Part shown: positions 7,455 through 15,626 of the stretch, in pieces | How positions within the stretch are numbered: position 1 is the first letter of the stretch | How the letters are laid out: the number at the start of each line of letters is the position of its first letter | Assembly (NCBI GenBank): GCA_009787915.1 | Contig: WQSK01000004.1 | Span: forward strand, 1-40,846 | DNA: 40,846 bases | Source: Bacillota bacterium | GTDB taxonomy: Bacteria > Bacillota > Clostridia > Christensenellales > UBA1242 | Direction of reading: 5' to 3' | Made by a program: the position numbers and the translations under genes | Notes under the pieces: generated by a model | Databases searched by the model: none | The model's input: the letters and a program-made list of their open reading frames with translations, nothing else | What the model was told of the DNA's origin: nothing

Positions 7455-7991
7455 ATGAAGGGGCTAATCATTTTTTGCATTCTATTATTTGTGGCGTCAA
7501 TAGCCCCACTTTTTTCATGGGGCAAGAGTTACGACGACGTCATAGCCACCGCCGCCCAAATGTTCGGCATAGAGGAACACGAGTTCGAGATTAACCTAAC
7601 CCGAGGTCGCGTAGTAAATGCGGCAGGCGAAAACGTAAGCGGAACCTTCCGCCTCTGTGTCCGCGTTACCGAGTACAATCGGGTCTACGGTGTCTATGTA
7701 ATAAACGTTCGTCAAACTTTTTCCCGTCCAATGACGATACAAACAATCTTCCACGAATTTGCACACGCGGCGCAACACAAGTTCCGACTCTGTTTCGGCG
7801 GACTCCACCGCGAACAACACGCCGAGTTATTGGCTTTCAACAAAATGTGGCACGGCGGTTTTTGGTGGGACGCCCTGCATATGCTCGGGGTTCACGGACT
7901 TCGCTTGAAGCCAAGTGATTACCTTGTCCCCCGCCAAATCATGCGCACGATGCTAACGGGCGAAATCACAACACCTATAAATTTTGTCTAG
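7455..7991 (+). CDS. Exported gluzincin-like metallopeptidase
   Basis: A 178-aa protein whose first 22 residues (Lys2, then a hydrophobic core ending LFSWG) form a signal peptide or membrane anchor. The zinc-binding motif HEFAH (100-104) lies in a helix, and Glu124 in HREQHAELLAF is a plausible third ligand about 20 residues later, as in gluzincins. The middle region (45-95) is beta-rich. It probably acts outside the membrane, on peptide or cell-wall protein, but the target is unknown. It is divergent from the 762-aa gene. Its stop codon abuts the left arm of a 198-bp palindromic repeat. Confidence 0.75.
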   Translation: MKGLIIFCILLFVASIAPLFSWGKSYDDVIATAAQMFGIEEHEFEINLTRGRVVNAAGENVSGTFRLCVRVTEYNRVYGVYVINVRQTFSRPMTIQTIFHEFAHAAQHKFRLCFGGLHREQHAELLAFNKMWHGGFWWDALHMLGVHGLRLKPSDYLVPRQIMRTMLTGEITTPINFV

Positions 7992-8188
7992 GGGAATCCG
8001 CGTGCGAAAGGGTGAGGGCAGTCGCATATGTACTTTTACAGTTTGAGAATCTTTCTTGAAAAATCGCATTTTCACTCTTGATCCATATTTTTGTTTTCAA
8101 GGCGAAAATAGTGATTTTACCAAGAAAGGCTCAAACCATATAAAAGTACATATGCGACTGCCCTCACCCTTTCGCACGCGGATTCCCC
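7991..8188. repeat. Long palindromic repeat, copy 1 (48-bp perfect arms)
   Basis: Bases 7991-8038 and 8141-8188 are exact reverse complements of each other over 48 bp. Inside the arms pairing continues imperfectly: TTTGAG/CTCAAA, CTTTCTTG/CAAGAAAG, AAAATC/GATTTT. The whole element could form one ~95-bp-tall hairpin. The inner part shares a core (CTTTTACAGTTTG, AATCTTT, AAAATCGC, GTGATTTTAC) with the element at 18511-18691, but the outer arms are unrelated. No obvious target-site duplication or ORF. Confidence 0.9.
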
Positions 8189-8196
8189 GCAAACCT

Positions 8197-8226
8197 TTGA
8201 CAATATGAATTGGCACGTGCTATTAT
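8197..8226 (+). promoter_or_regulatory. Promoter of the 157-aa gene, leaderless
   Basis: Perfect TTGACA (8197-8202), 18-nt spacer, TATTAT (8221-8226), then six bases and ATG 8233. The predicted start point is the A of the start codon. The -35 begins 9 bp after the palindromic repeat. Confidence 0.65.
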
Positions 8227-8232
8227 TTTGAC

Positions 8233-8706
8233 ATGTCTGTTGGGGAAAAAGAAGAAAAGGAAAAACTGGTCGAAGCCACAATTGTCGCCGTGCAATCGAG
8301 TTTTATAGAAAATAGGCTCTTTTACGACGAGGTCTTGGTACGATTCAAAGTAGATGAAACAACACAACTGAAAATGTTTAACAGTCCGCTCTTGGAAGCA
8401 GACGATATAAGGCTTTGGCGCAGAATTGTTTTGACCGCCGTAACGGGAAATGAAACAAGTCCCATCGCCCGCGCTGTAAATTTTTTCAAAGACTATAAAT
8501 CCACCCTTATGGGGAAAAAAGTTTTGGTTTCATGGATTGACCATGATGTTTGGGGTATCGGAAAAACCGATGACAAAATGTTCTATCCTGGTCAGCACGG
8601 TCTTTGGGGTGACGATGACGAAGAAACATCGCTTAACCTGAGCACATATGCAAACGAAAATGTCACACCAATAACCGACGCCCCAGAAACCCCTCCCGTA
8701 ATTTAA
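8233..8706 (+). CDS. Hypothetical protein, 157 aa
   Basis: A soluble acidic protein with no recognised family. Residues 14-60 look like a beta-strand pair and helix (VEATIVAVQSSF, YDEVLVRFKVD), followed by a helical stretch and a basic segment around KKVLVSWIDHDVWGIGK. The last 35 residues are Asp/Glu/Thr/Pro-rich and probably disordered. It is bracketed by copy 1 and the decayed copy of the palindromic repeat. It has its own strong promoter with no leader. Confidence 0.7.
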   Translation: MSVGEKEEKEKLVEATIVAVQSSFIENRLFYDEVLVRFKVDETTQLKMFNSPLLEADDIRLWRRIVLTAVTGNETSPIARAVNFFKDYKSTLMGKKVLVSWIDHDVWGIGKTDDKMFYPGQHGLWGDDDEETSLNLSTYANENVTPITDAPETPPVI

Positions 8707-8712
8707 ACCTAA

Positions 8713-8798
8713 AAAGGCATTTACTACTTTAATAAAATATCTATGATAAATAGTCTTGAGGCTATTTTAGGGAAAAGATTGCAAACTACAAAATTATA
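8713..8798 (-). repeat. Palindromic repeat, decayed copy
   Basis: The segment 8753-8797 (CTTGAGGCTATTTT, then AAAAGATTGCAAACTACAAAA) closely matches the reverse complement of the left inner core of the 18511-18691 element, and 8713-8742 loosely matches the other half. The outer arms are absent and the middle is shorter, so it looks like a degenerate copy. It fills most of the 118-bp gap between two converging genes. Confidence 0.6.
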
Positions 8799-8824
8799 CT
8801 CGCGTACCCTTGCTCACCCTTTTT

Positions 8825-11284
8825 TCATGTTCCGACAATGTTTTTGCCGCCGCGACATCTAAGGTAGTATTTTCTTAGCATATCCATTGGCACAATCGCC
8901 AAAGCAAACATAACCGCAACCAAAAGATGCCCAATCAAAAGCGGTTCCGCCCTAAACACATTCCCCCCAAAGAAGATAAGCAATATCTGGGCAAGCGTCA
9001 CAATCGCCATAATAATCACAAACGGTTTGTTAAGCAAAAGTCCCTGTACTGGGTTCAAACTATGAGTTCGGGAATTGAAACTGTTAAAGATGTTCACGAA
9101 CATAAAGAAGGCAAAGAACGCAGTCATCGCATACACCGTACCATGCGGGCTTAGCGAATTTTGCACAATCGGAGATAATATAAAAAACATAGACATCAGA
9201 GAAATCACAAATGTTCCATAAAGAATCTGCCCCCACATATATTTGTTGACAATTGGTTCATCTCGTCGTTTTGGGGCTTCGGACATGTATTTTTTATGAG
9301 GTCGCTCTCCCCCAAACGCTATGCCTGCTAGGGTATCCATGACGATGTTAATCCATAGCATCTGCATAACGGTTATTGGCATACCTACGCCAAAGAACGG
9401 AGCCAAAATTGAAATCGCCATAGCAACAAAGTTTATTGTCAGTTTGAAAATCAAAAACTTTCTAATCGACTTGAATATTGTGCGCCCGTAACTTGTGGCT
9501 TTGGCGATGCTTGTGATATTGTCGTCCATTATGACTATGTCACCTGCTTCTTTGGCGACCTCGGTGCCACTCCCCATTGAAAAGCCAACATCCGCGGATT
9601 TAAGGGCGGGTGCATCATTAACCCCGTCCCCTGTCATCCCGACAACCAGCCCAAGACTCTGCGCCACCATAACCAAACGGCTCTTGTCATTCGGGAGTGC
9701 CCTTGCAACGACACGGAGGTTAGGTAAAACCAGTTTCAATTTATCGTCACTTAGTTTCCCAAGTTCTTTTGACGTCAAAACAACTTCGTTTGAATCCCCT
9801 GTAAGGATTCCGACTTCACGGGCAACGGCGATTGCGGTTTCACGGTTATCCCCCGTTATCATAACAGTTTGAACCCCTGCGGTTCGCATATTGGAAACGG
9901 CGGTAATTGCCTCGGGGCGAACATTGTCGCGAATGGCTACCAAGCCCACAAAAGTACTGTCCACCGCAACTGCGATTACGCGGTATGCTTTTTGGGTGAA
10001 CCCCGCGACTGCTCTGTTATATTCGGTCAGGTCCTTGCCTTTACACATCGCAAAGATGACCTCGGGTGCGCCTTTGTACAAAACACGGCCGTCCGCCAAA
10101 GTTGTTTTCATATATTTGTCGCGACTGTTAAAAGGAGTTTGGTTTTTAACATCAACACTTTGATATTTACGGCTTGAGGCATATTCCAACAAAATCCTAT
10201 CCGTAAAGTTCCCACCAATTGCCCGACCGCTCTCGTTGATTCGGGCACTTGTGTCGTAACGCAAAATCGTATTAAGCATCTCCTCGTCATCCGTTACGAC
10301 TTCTACGACTTCCAAATGTCCGTTTGTAAGGGTTCCTGTTTTGTCGGTGAACAAGATGTTCATGCTCCCCGCGGTTTCGATACCTCCGAGTTTCCTCACC
10401 AGAACATTGTCTTTCATCATGTGTTTCATATTGGAGGCGAAAACAACCGTTATCATCATGGGGAGCCCCTCGGGCACAACCATAACAATGACCGATACGA
10501 TAAGCGTCCCCGTATGGACGATATGTCTGAATCCAAATGTTTCCCCATTAATAACGAGGGCGTTAAAAAGATACGCACCCGCAATCACGACCGCACCGAT
10601 ATAGCCGATGACACTTATAAGTTTCGCCAAATGCTCCAGTTTGATTTTAAGCGGGCTTTTTGGTTGTTCGGATTGAAGTTCCGACGCCATCTTTCCATAA
10701 AAAGTATTATCACCCACGTGTGTCACTCGCATGACTGCCTCGCCGTTTGTTACAACGGTTCCTGAATAAACGATACCTGAACTCACCCCTGGTTGTTTTG
10801 TGGCTTCGGCACTCTCGCCATTTATAAGGGATTGGTCGACCTCGATTTTACCGCTTATCACCTGACCGTCTGCGGGGATTTTGTCCCCCGCCGACAAATA
10901 CACAATGTCGCCAACAACCAAATCTTCAATTGGAATCTCTGTTGCCCCTTGCGACCGCTGGGCCCGAACCTTTATATTTTGAACCGCGCGCTGGAGTTTC
11001 TCGAACGCCGCTTGGCTCCCTTGCTCTGATATTGTAGAAACAACAACTGCAATCAAAATCGCCGCTGCTATACCGATTGTTTCCAGGACACTTTCATGAC
11101 GGAAAACAAACATACTGTTGACCGCGAGTGCGACCAGGAGAATTTTTAACATAGGGTCGTTAAAGTTCGCCAAAAAATTCCTAAGCCACGACACACGCCG
11201 TTTTTGCGTGATAACATTTGCGCCGTGTTCTTTGCGACTACTTACAACCTGTTCTGGGGTCAAACCATCGTGCTTTAACGCCAT
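8825..11284 (-). CDS. Calcium-transporting P-type ATPase (PMCA-like)
   Basis: An 819-aa integral membrane pump that would export Ca2+ at the cost of ATP. Order of parts: N-terminal cation-ATPase domain, membrane pair (about 47-85), actuator domain with NGES (155-158, usually TGES), M4 with VPEGLP (270-275), phosphorylation site DKTGTLT with Asp314, nucleotide domain with KGAPE, hinge TGDGVNDAP, and a C-terminal six-helix bundle. The M6 segment QMLWINIVMDTLAGIAFGGERP carries the Asn and Asp typical of type-IIB Ca2+ pumps. The ATG follows TATGTA by six bases, hinting at a leaderless transcript, but no good -35 is seen. Confidence 0.92.
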   Translation of the reverse strand: MALKHDGLTPEQVVSSRKEHGANVITQKRRVSWLRNFLANFNDPMLKILLVALAVNSMFVFRHESVLETIGIAAAILIAVVVSTISEQGSQAAFEKLQRAVQNIKVRAQRSQGATEIPIEDLVVGDIVYLSAGDKIPADGQVISGKIEVDQSLINGESAEATKQPGVSSGIVYSGTVVTNGEAVMRVTHVGDNTFYGKMASELQSEQPKSPLKIKLEHLAKLISVIGYIGAVVIAGAYLFNALVINGETFGFRHIVHTGTLIVSVIVMVVPEGLPMMITVVFASNMKHMMKDNVLVRKLGGIETAGSMNILFTDKTGTLTNGHLEVVEVVTDDEEMLNTILRYDTSARINESGRAIGGNFTDRILLEYASSRKYQSVDVKNQTPFNSRDKYMKTTLADGRVLYKGAPEVIFAMCKGKDLTEYNRAVAGFTQKAYRVIAVAVDSTFVGLVAIRDNVRPEAITAVSNMRTAGVQTVMITGDNRETAIAVAREVGILTGDSNEVVLTSKELGKLSDDKLKLVLPNLRVVARALPNDKSRLVMVAQSLGLVVGMTGDGVNDAPALKSADVGFSMGSGTEVAKEAGDIVIMDDNITSIAKATSYGRTIFKSIRKFLIFKLTINFVAMAISILAPFFGVGMPITVMQMLWINIVMDTLAGIAFGGERPHKKYMSEAPKRRDEPIVNKYMWGQILYGTFVISLMSMFFILSPIVQNSLSPHGTVYAMTAFFAFFMFVNIFNSFNSRTHSLNPVQGLLLNKPFVIIMAIVTLAQILLIFFGGNVFRAEPLLIGHLLVAVMFALAIVPMDMLRKYYLRCRGGKNIVGT

Positions 11285-11312
11285 GGACTATACATATGTA
11301 CAACCTATTTGG

Positions 11313-12095
11313 TTATTGTCGTCTTTGTTGTTGGTACAGAGCCATAACCAATCTATCAATCTTTTTCTGTGCAAGGTTTTTTCTGTACGCAAAAGCCGTT
11401 GACCTAAGAATCGGATATAATAGCCTTCTTAAAAAACGCAACATGTCTTGAATCCCTGGCAGACCCAAAATCAGGTTCAGCAAACCTTTTGGTGTAACAA
11501 TAAAACCAATTTCACCAAGGGGTCCATCAAATAACTCTAGCAATGCCCCGACAGTGTTAAACGGATATTTGAATTTTATGAAAAACAATGCCCAATGCCA
11601 CCCCGCCGTTGCCGTCGTCAAAGCGACCTTGACTTTAAAGTCAATCTTTTTACAAAAACCCCTTGTAATGGGATTCCACCATGCTGTGTTCCAAAAACGT
11701 GCAAGCCACTCTACTGTCACTGGTTCATTTTTATATGGGTTGTCGCGCATCTCTTGTATAACACGGTCAATCTCGGCTTTTATGCGGGCGGCTTCGGCAT
11801 AGCGATTGCTGTTAGCAATCAAATAATTGTGGAACTCGCCCCAAAGACCATGCTCCTCGGTGTCTACTTTTAAATGCTCGTAGTCTGGTTGGATTGGTTC
11901 TTCTTTATCCTCATCATTTTCAGGTAGCGGGTGATATTCATAGTCGTCATTAAATTGCGCGAATTCAATGTGTTCATTTTCGTCACCAACATCGGGTGCA
12001 TCCTGATATTCGTTATCTATTACAAGTCCGCCCGAAGATTCCTCGTCCTCAACGTACTCAGATTGTGTTTGGGGTTGTATTTCGTTCTCCTCCAC
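11313..12095 (-). CDS. Hypothetical protein with acidic N-terminus and hydrophobic C-terminal half
   Basis: A 260-aa frame from GTG 12095. Residues 1-85 are strongly acidic and probably disordered (repeated Glu/Asp/Gln/Tyr). Residues 85-125 are helical. From 140 to 230 come hydrophobic stretches (ATAGWHWALFFIKF, IGFIVTPKGLLNLILGL) that could be membrane-associated, ending in a basic tail. No family recognised. It ends 28 bp before the Ca2+-ATPase start on the same strand, so co-transcription is possible. It is divergent from the XRE regulator. Confidence 0.7.
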   Translation of the reverse strand: MEENEIQPQTQSEYVEDEESSGGLVIDNEYQDAPDVGDENEHIEFAQFNDDYEYHPLPENDEDKEEPIQPDYEHLKVDTEEHGLWGEFHNYLIANSNRYAEAARIKAEIDRVIQEMRDNPYKNEPVTVEWLARFWNTAWWNPITRGFCKKIDFKVKVALTTATAGWHWALFFIKFKYPFNTVGALLELFDGPLGEIGFIVTPKGLLNLILGLPGIQDMLRFLRRLLYPILRSTAFAYRKNLAQKKIDRLVMALYQQQRRQ

Positions 12096-12195
12096 ACCCG
12101 AATATCACATACATTGCGATACATAGCAACTAAAATCACATATATTGTGGCATTTTACTACCTTTGATGTGTATATCTCACAATGAATACCACTT

Positions 12196-12201
12196 TATAA
12201 T
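12196..12201 (+). promoter_or_regulatory. Perfect TATAAT six bases before the XRE gene
   Basis: Consensus -10 followed by six bases and ATG 12208, predicting transcription from the start codon itself. No convincing -35 lies at the right distance. Confidence 0.5.
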
Positions 12202-12207
12202 GCTTTT

Positions 12208-12522
12208 ATGGACAAAATCGAGATAATTGAGCGCATAAGCAAACTACGCACGCGGGCAAACTTGTCAGCACGGGCATTGTCCCAGCGCATCGACCTTAAC
12301 GACGGGTATATAAATCGTCTTGAGAGCAAAAAAGATTTTTTACCAAGCGTCGAGGTGTTGCTTAAAATTATCGAGGTTTGCAATTCCAGCCCAGCCGAGT
12401 TTTTCTACCGCGACATGGACGCATATAAAAGCGACCTGCCTATAATAGAACTCTTGGATGCCGTTGACCAAAATTCAAAAACACTTGTCAAAGAACTTAT
12501 TCAGCGCATGACAAAAAGTTAA
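12208..12522 (+). CDS. XRE-family helix-turn-helix transcriptional regulator
   Basis: A 104-aa protein with a Cro/C1-type HTH over residues 5-65: IERISKLRTRANLSARALSQRIDLNDGYINRLESKK, where ARALSQRI and DGYINRLE form the helix pair. The rest is a short helical dimerisation-type tail. It probably represses itself or the divergent 11313-12095 gene; the 112-bp gap contains direct CACATA/ACATAC-like repeats at 12105-12150 but no clear operator. The stop shares a TTAA with the stop of the converging gene. Confidence 0.85.
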   Translation: MDKIEIIERISKLRTRANLSARALSQRIDLNDGYINRLESKKDFLPSVEVLLKIIEVCNSSPAEFFYRDMDAYKSDLPIIELLDAVDQNSKTLVKELIQRMTKS

Positions 12523-13277
12523 ATCCTCCCGCCTTCTTTGACAAGCCATTCACCGCTTTCAAAAGTTCCGCGTTTTCCTTTAAACCGCAAATCCAAACGG
12601 ATGTCGATACTGTCGCAATAATCAAGGTATATAGATTTAAACACATTTTCTAACGTATCAAATGAAACACCCTGATTACCAGGAAACAGTTTTTCGGTTT
12701 CTTCTTTGGTCATATCGGTTTGCATATCAATGTGAATCGCCACCATATTTGTATAGTCATCATAAACAATCTCGAACTTGGGCTCCCTCAGCAAAGTAAA
12801 GTCCGTTATATCTTTTTTAAACTCCGCCTCTGTCGCAGGCAAAACAAACGGCCAAGGCTCCCCTGAAGGGTACTTGTACATATTTGTGACCTTTGCGAGT
12901 TTACCGAGCAAACTCTGCCACTCTTGTTCAGAGTACAAACCCATCGGCAGATTAAACCCTGTGTGGTCGAGGCGTGTAATCCGCCCATGCAGTTTTTTAA
13001 GGACTTCTTCACACGAAAAGCGTTTGACGGCAAGCGGTTGCTTGGTATTGCGGTCAGTCATATTGAAAAACTTTGTGCCGCCCAAAAGCAAATGCACAAA
13101 GTTCGCATTGTCGCAAAGTCTAAACACCGTGACGGGGTTAAGGTTTTTGTTACCAATGTGGATTTTACCCGCTTTTGGGGTCGTGACATATTTTATATCC
13201 TTAAACAACGAGGTCAGCAACCCAAACAATTTTTTGTTCTTCCCCGTGTTTGGGAAAACATAAACAACCTCTCTCAC
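12519..13277 (-). CDS. Hypothetical protein, 252 aa, translationally coupled to scpB
   Basis: A soluble, mixed alpha/beta protein starting at GTG 13277, which overlaps the scpB stop as GTGA, so translation is probably coupled. Visible features include an N-terminal strand VVYVFPNTGKNKKLFGLL, a motif RITRLDHTGFNLP around residue 100, and a charged C-terminal half with DIRLDLRF. The LDHTGFNLP segment suggests a metal- or ligand-binding loop, but no family was recognised. Coupling to scpB says little about function. Confidence 0.75.
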   Translation of the reverse strand: MREVVYVFPNTGKNKKLFGLLTSLFKDIKYVTTPKAGKIHIGNKNLNPVTVFRLCDNANFVHLLLGGTKFFNMTDRNTKQPLAVKRFSCEEVLKKLHGRITRLDHTGFNLPMGLYSEQEWQSLLGKLAKVTNMYKYPSGEPWPFVLPATEAEFKKDITDFTLLREPKFEIVYDDYTNMVAIHIDMQTDMTKEETEKLFPGNQGVSFDTLENVFKSIYLDYCDSIDIRLDLRFKGKRGTFESGEWLVKEGGRI

Positions 13278-13828
13278 GACGTCCTTGCGAACAAATCTGT
13301 GGTTTCAATGGTTTTAAGTTTTTCCATCATTTGTTCGTAACTTGGGAGTGCATCAATATCAGGTAACTCGAACCGCTTTAAAAACGTATCGGTGGTTCCA
13401 TACAAAATTGGTTTCCCCAAGGCCTCTTTTTTCCCGACGACAGAAATCAAATCATTTTGCAACAAAACGTGTACGGCATAGTCACTTCCCACACCACGAA
13501 TTTCGTCAATCTCGGGTTTTGTAATTGGTTGTTTGTAGGCAATAATCGCCATGGTTTCAAGGGCCGCACGCGTCAAACTCTTTTCACGCACAGGGTTCAA
13601 AACCGAAGCCACCGATTCGGCAATATTTGGGTTTGTGCAAAACTGATAGTTATTGCGGTACTTAATCAAATGCACACCGCTCTCCCCGCCATATTTTTTT
13701 TGCAACTTATCAATCGCGGTTTGTATCTCTTTTTCTTTTACCCCAAATTTCTCGGCTAAAAATGCAACCGACAAACCCTCGCCCGACACAAACAAAACCG
13801 CTTCCAATTCCCCACACAGTTTTTCCAT
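13274..13828 (-). CDS. scpB: Segregation and condensation protein B
   Basis: A 184-aa winged-helix subunit of the SMC-ScpA-ScpB condensin that organises the chromosome. The N-terminal motif LEAVLFVSGEGLSVAFLAEKFG and the central LTRAALETMAIIAYKQPITKPEIDEIRGV are diagnostic. It is separated from scpA (16864-17595) by four genes rather than adjacent as in many Bacillota. Upstream, TATACT lies 9 nt before the ATG with TTGCTT 18 nt further, so the leader would be about two or three bases. Confidence 0.94.
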   Translation of the reverse strand: MEKLCGELEAVLFVSGEGLSVAFLAEKFGVKEKEIQTAIDKLQKKYGGESGVHLIKYRNNYQFCTNPNIAESVASVLNPVREKSLTRAALETMAIIAYKQPITKPEIDEIRGVGSDYAVHVLLQNDLISVVGKKEALGKPILYGTTDTFLKRFELPDIDALPSYEQMMEKLKTIETTDLFARTS

Positions 13829-13870
13829 CTTGGAACAAGTATACCGCGTAAAAACTAAAAAAGCAAATAT

Positions 13871-14563
13871 TTATTCAATCTCTGTTTCTTTAATACCAAA
13901 CACACTTTCAAAACTCGGGGTGATATATTCTTCTTGTATTCGCTTTACAAATTCGACTTGGAATTGATTCAGTTCACCCGCCATCTTTCGCGCCGTCGGT
14001 GTGTTCATTGCCTCAGCAAGACGCAGGGTTTTCCGAACTATGCTATGAACTGTAGACACATTTTTGTCACCCTCGGTAAAGTCACCTTGGGTCAGCGGAA
14101 TATCAGGCACAAATATCGGGTGACCGTGTGCATGGCCATACTCCAATTGACGATACAAGCCCATCGCCCCTAACATATCAAGGTTGTCGGCATCCTGTAA
14201 TATTTTTGATTCGATATCTTTCACGGTAACACCTTGTTCTGAAAAAGCATACTCCTCGTGGTGCTCTATCGCATAACAGACGTGCTGTTTTTGTTGTTCG
14301 GTAAGTGGCAAATCGGAAATTAGTTCGCGAACCAATGGTATGCTTTCAACTGGAGGCACAAACCGTTTCTCTTTGGTTTGCATTATTCGGTGCAAGTCAT
14401 GCAAAAAAGAAGAAGTTGCTATTACCAACTTGTCACCGCCCTCGTGTTCCCAAATCTTGAGTGCAAAATTCAATGTTCGCCAAAGGTGCGTCATATTATG
14501 TCCAGTTTTATCATCGCCAAAGATTTGAACTACTTTTGATTCCAGTTGTTTAATAATCTGCAT
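13871..14563 (-). CDS. HD-domain phosphohydrolase
   Basis: A 230-aa metal-dependent phosphohydrolase of the HD superfamily (YedJ-like grouping likely). The metal motifs are H27-type MTHLWR, SSFLHDLHR (the HD pair), a second histidine pair AIEHHEEY and a distal LQDADNLDMLGAMG. Substrate unknown. Its Shine-Dalgarno GGAGGT lies in the last codons of murB and only 3 nt separate the two genes, so it is the last gene of the scpA-murB operon. Confidence 0.83.
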   Translation of the reverse strand: MQIIKQLESKVVQIFGDDKTGHNMTHLWRTLNFALKIWEHEGGDKLVIATSSFLHDLHRIMQTKEKRFVPPVESIPLVRELISDLPLTEQQKQHVCYAIEHHEEYAFSEQGVTVKDIESKILQDADNLDMLGAMGLYRQLEYGHAHGHPIFVPDIPLTQGDFTEGDKNVSTVHSIVRKTLRLAEAMNTPTARKMAGELNQFQVEFVKRIQEEYITPSFESVFGIKETEIE

Positions 14564-14566
14564 TTT

Positions 14567-15616
14567 TTATTTTACCTCCAATTCTTGCTTCTTAGACAAA
14601 CCACACGCACCCAACTTTTTGTCATACCGCCCCAAAAACTCTGGCAAAGTGACCTCACCGTCATAGTCCAACAATACAACCTCTTTGTGCAAATCGTGAC
14701 CATAGTACTCTTTGACCTTTTGTGTCACATGGGAAAACCATTTGGCAACGTCTTTGTCAGTAGTATGCGGTTCGGTTTTAAATAGCCTCGCACCATTCGA
14801 ACTGAACGTTGCACCATTCGCGTCAATGTTTATGTCAGGATTTTCAGAGAGCATCATCTGAATCTTTTTACCCGTCGCCATAACAATGTGTCCGCCCGAA
14901 AACACCGAACCTGCCGTACCTTCTTTGAAACCAAAATAAGAACTCTCGCGCCGCTCCTCCGTTTGTCGTTGCACCAGTTCTTTAACATTTTCTTTACCAA
15001 TGTATTCACTGGCAAGCACGCTCTCGACCACAATATAACGTGTCTTTCCTTTGTTTTGTTGTTTCAAAAAACTGTCACGAGTACCAAAGAAATCTCCATC
15101 GGGTGTCATCCACTCGAATTCACCCTTTTGTAAATCAAAAACCTTGATTCTCTTAACAAAATAATCAAAGTCCCTCTTGGTCGGATTTGCAGGCCAGCCA
15201 GAGTTCCCAACAATCCCCGCCCCAACAAGACCTGGAACGCCCGTCAAAGGTGAAAAATCGTAGCCTCGTTCCGTCGTGTCTTTTACAAGCACACCTACCG
15301 TCGCATTCGCCGATACATGAAACTCGGATGTTTTTTCATCAAATTTTATTCCTGCACCTTTCGTTCCCACCGCAACAAAGAGCCCGTCATAACCGCGCTC
15401 GCTGATTAACAAGTTTGTGCCTTGCGAAAACAAGACAAACGGGAGATTTTCTTTGTACAGTTCACCAAAAACTTTCAAGTCATTCTCCATTGTTTCATCA
15501 AAACAAAGTTCATAGAAAAACTTTGCGTTGCCCGTTTTCTTTTTGAACAAATGTCTTTTCGCCAAAGGATAATTCACCGAAACTTCACGGCTTAACTTAG
15601 CCAAAATTTTTTCCAT
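14567..15616 (-). CDS. murB: UDP-N-acetylmuramate dehydrogenase-like protein
   Basis: FAD enzyme that reduces UDP-GlcNAc-enolpyruvate to UDP-MurNAc in peptidoglycan synthesis. 349 aa from ATG 15616, chosen over an upstream TTG that overlaps the preceding gene. FAD-binding motifs are present: FSQGTNLLISERGYDGL and PLTGVPGLVGAGIVGNSG. EGTAGSVFSGG corresponds to the family AGS.F motif with the catalytic Ser. The C-terminal HDLHKEVVLLDYDGE matches the usual end of MurB. The enzyme is somewhat diverged, so a paralog is possible. In an operon with the S51 peptidase and HD gene. Confidence 0.85.
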   Translation of the reverse strand: MEKILAKLSREVSVNYPLAKRHLFKKKTGNAKFFYELCFDETMENDLKVFGELYKENLPFVLFSQGTNLLISERGYDGLFVAVGTKGAGIKFDEKTSEFHVSANATVGVLVKDTTERGYDFSPLTGVPGLVGAGIVGNSGWPANPTKRDFDYFVKRIKVFDLQKGEFEWMTPDGDFFGTRDSFLKQQNKGKTRYIVVESVLASEYIGKENVKELVQRQTEERRESSYFGFKEGTAGSVFSGGHIVMATGKKIQMMLSENPDINIDANGATFSSNGARLFKTEPHTTDKDVAKWFSHVTQKVKEYYGHDLHKEVVLLDYDGEVTLPEFLGRYDKKLGACGLSKKQELEVK

Positions 15617-15626
15617 AAACAAATTA

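Noticed and set aside
7364..7525. N-terminal extension of the 762-aa protein to 7525
   Set aside because: It would be antisense to the signal peptide of the metallopeptidase, and a promoter box lies just before GTG 7363.
7991..8188. Copy 1 palindrome as an ordinary transcription terminator
   Set aside because: Arms are far too long and no T-tract follows the stem on either strand.
7985..8195. Copy 1 palindrome as an insertion sequence or MITE with target duplication
   Set aside because: No transposase, and the bases flanking the arms show no direct repeat; the arms also differ from those of copy 2.
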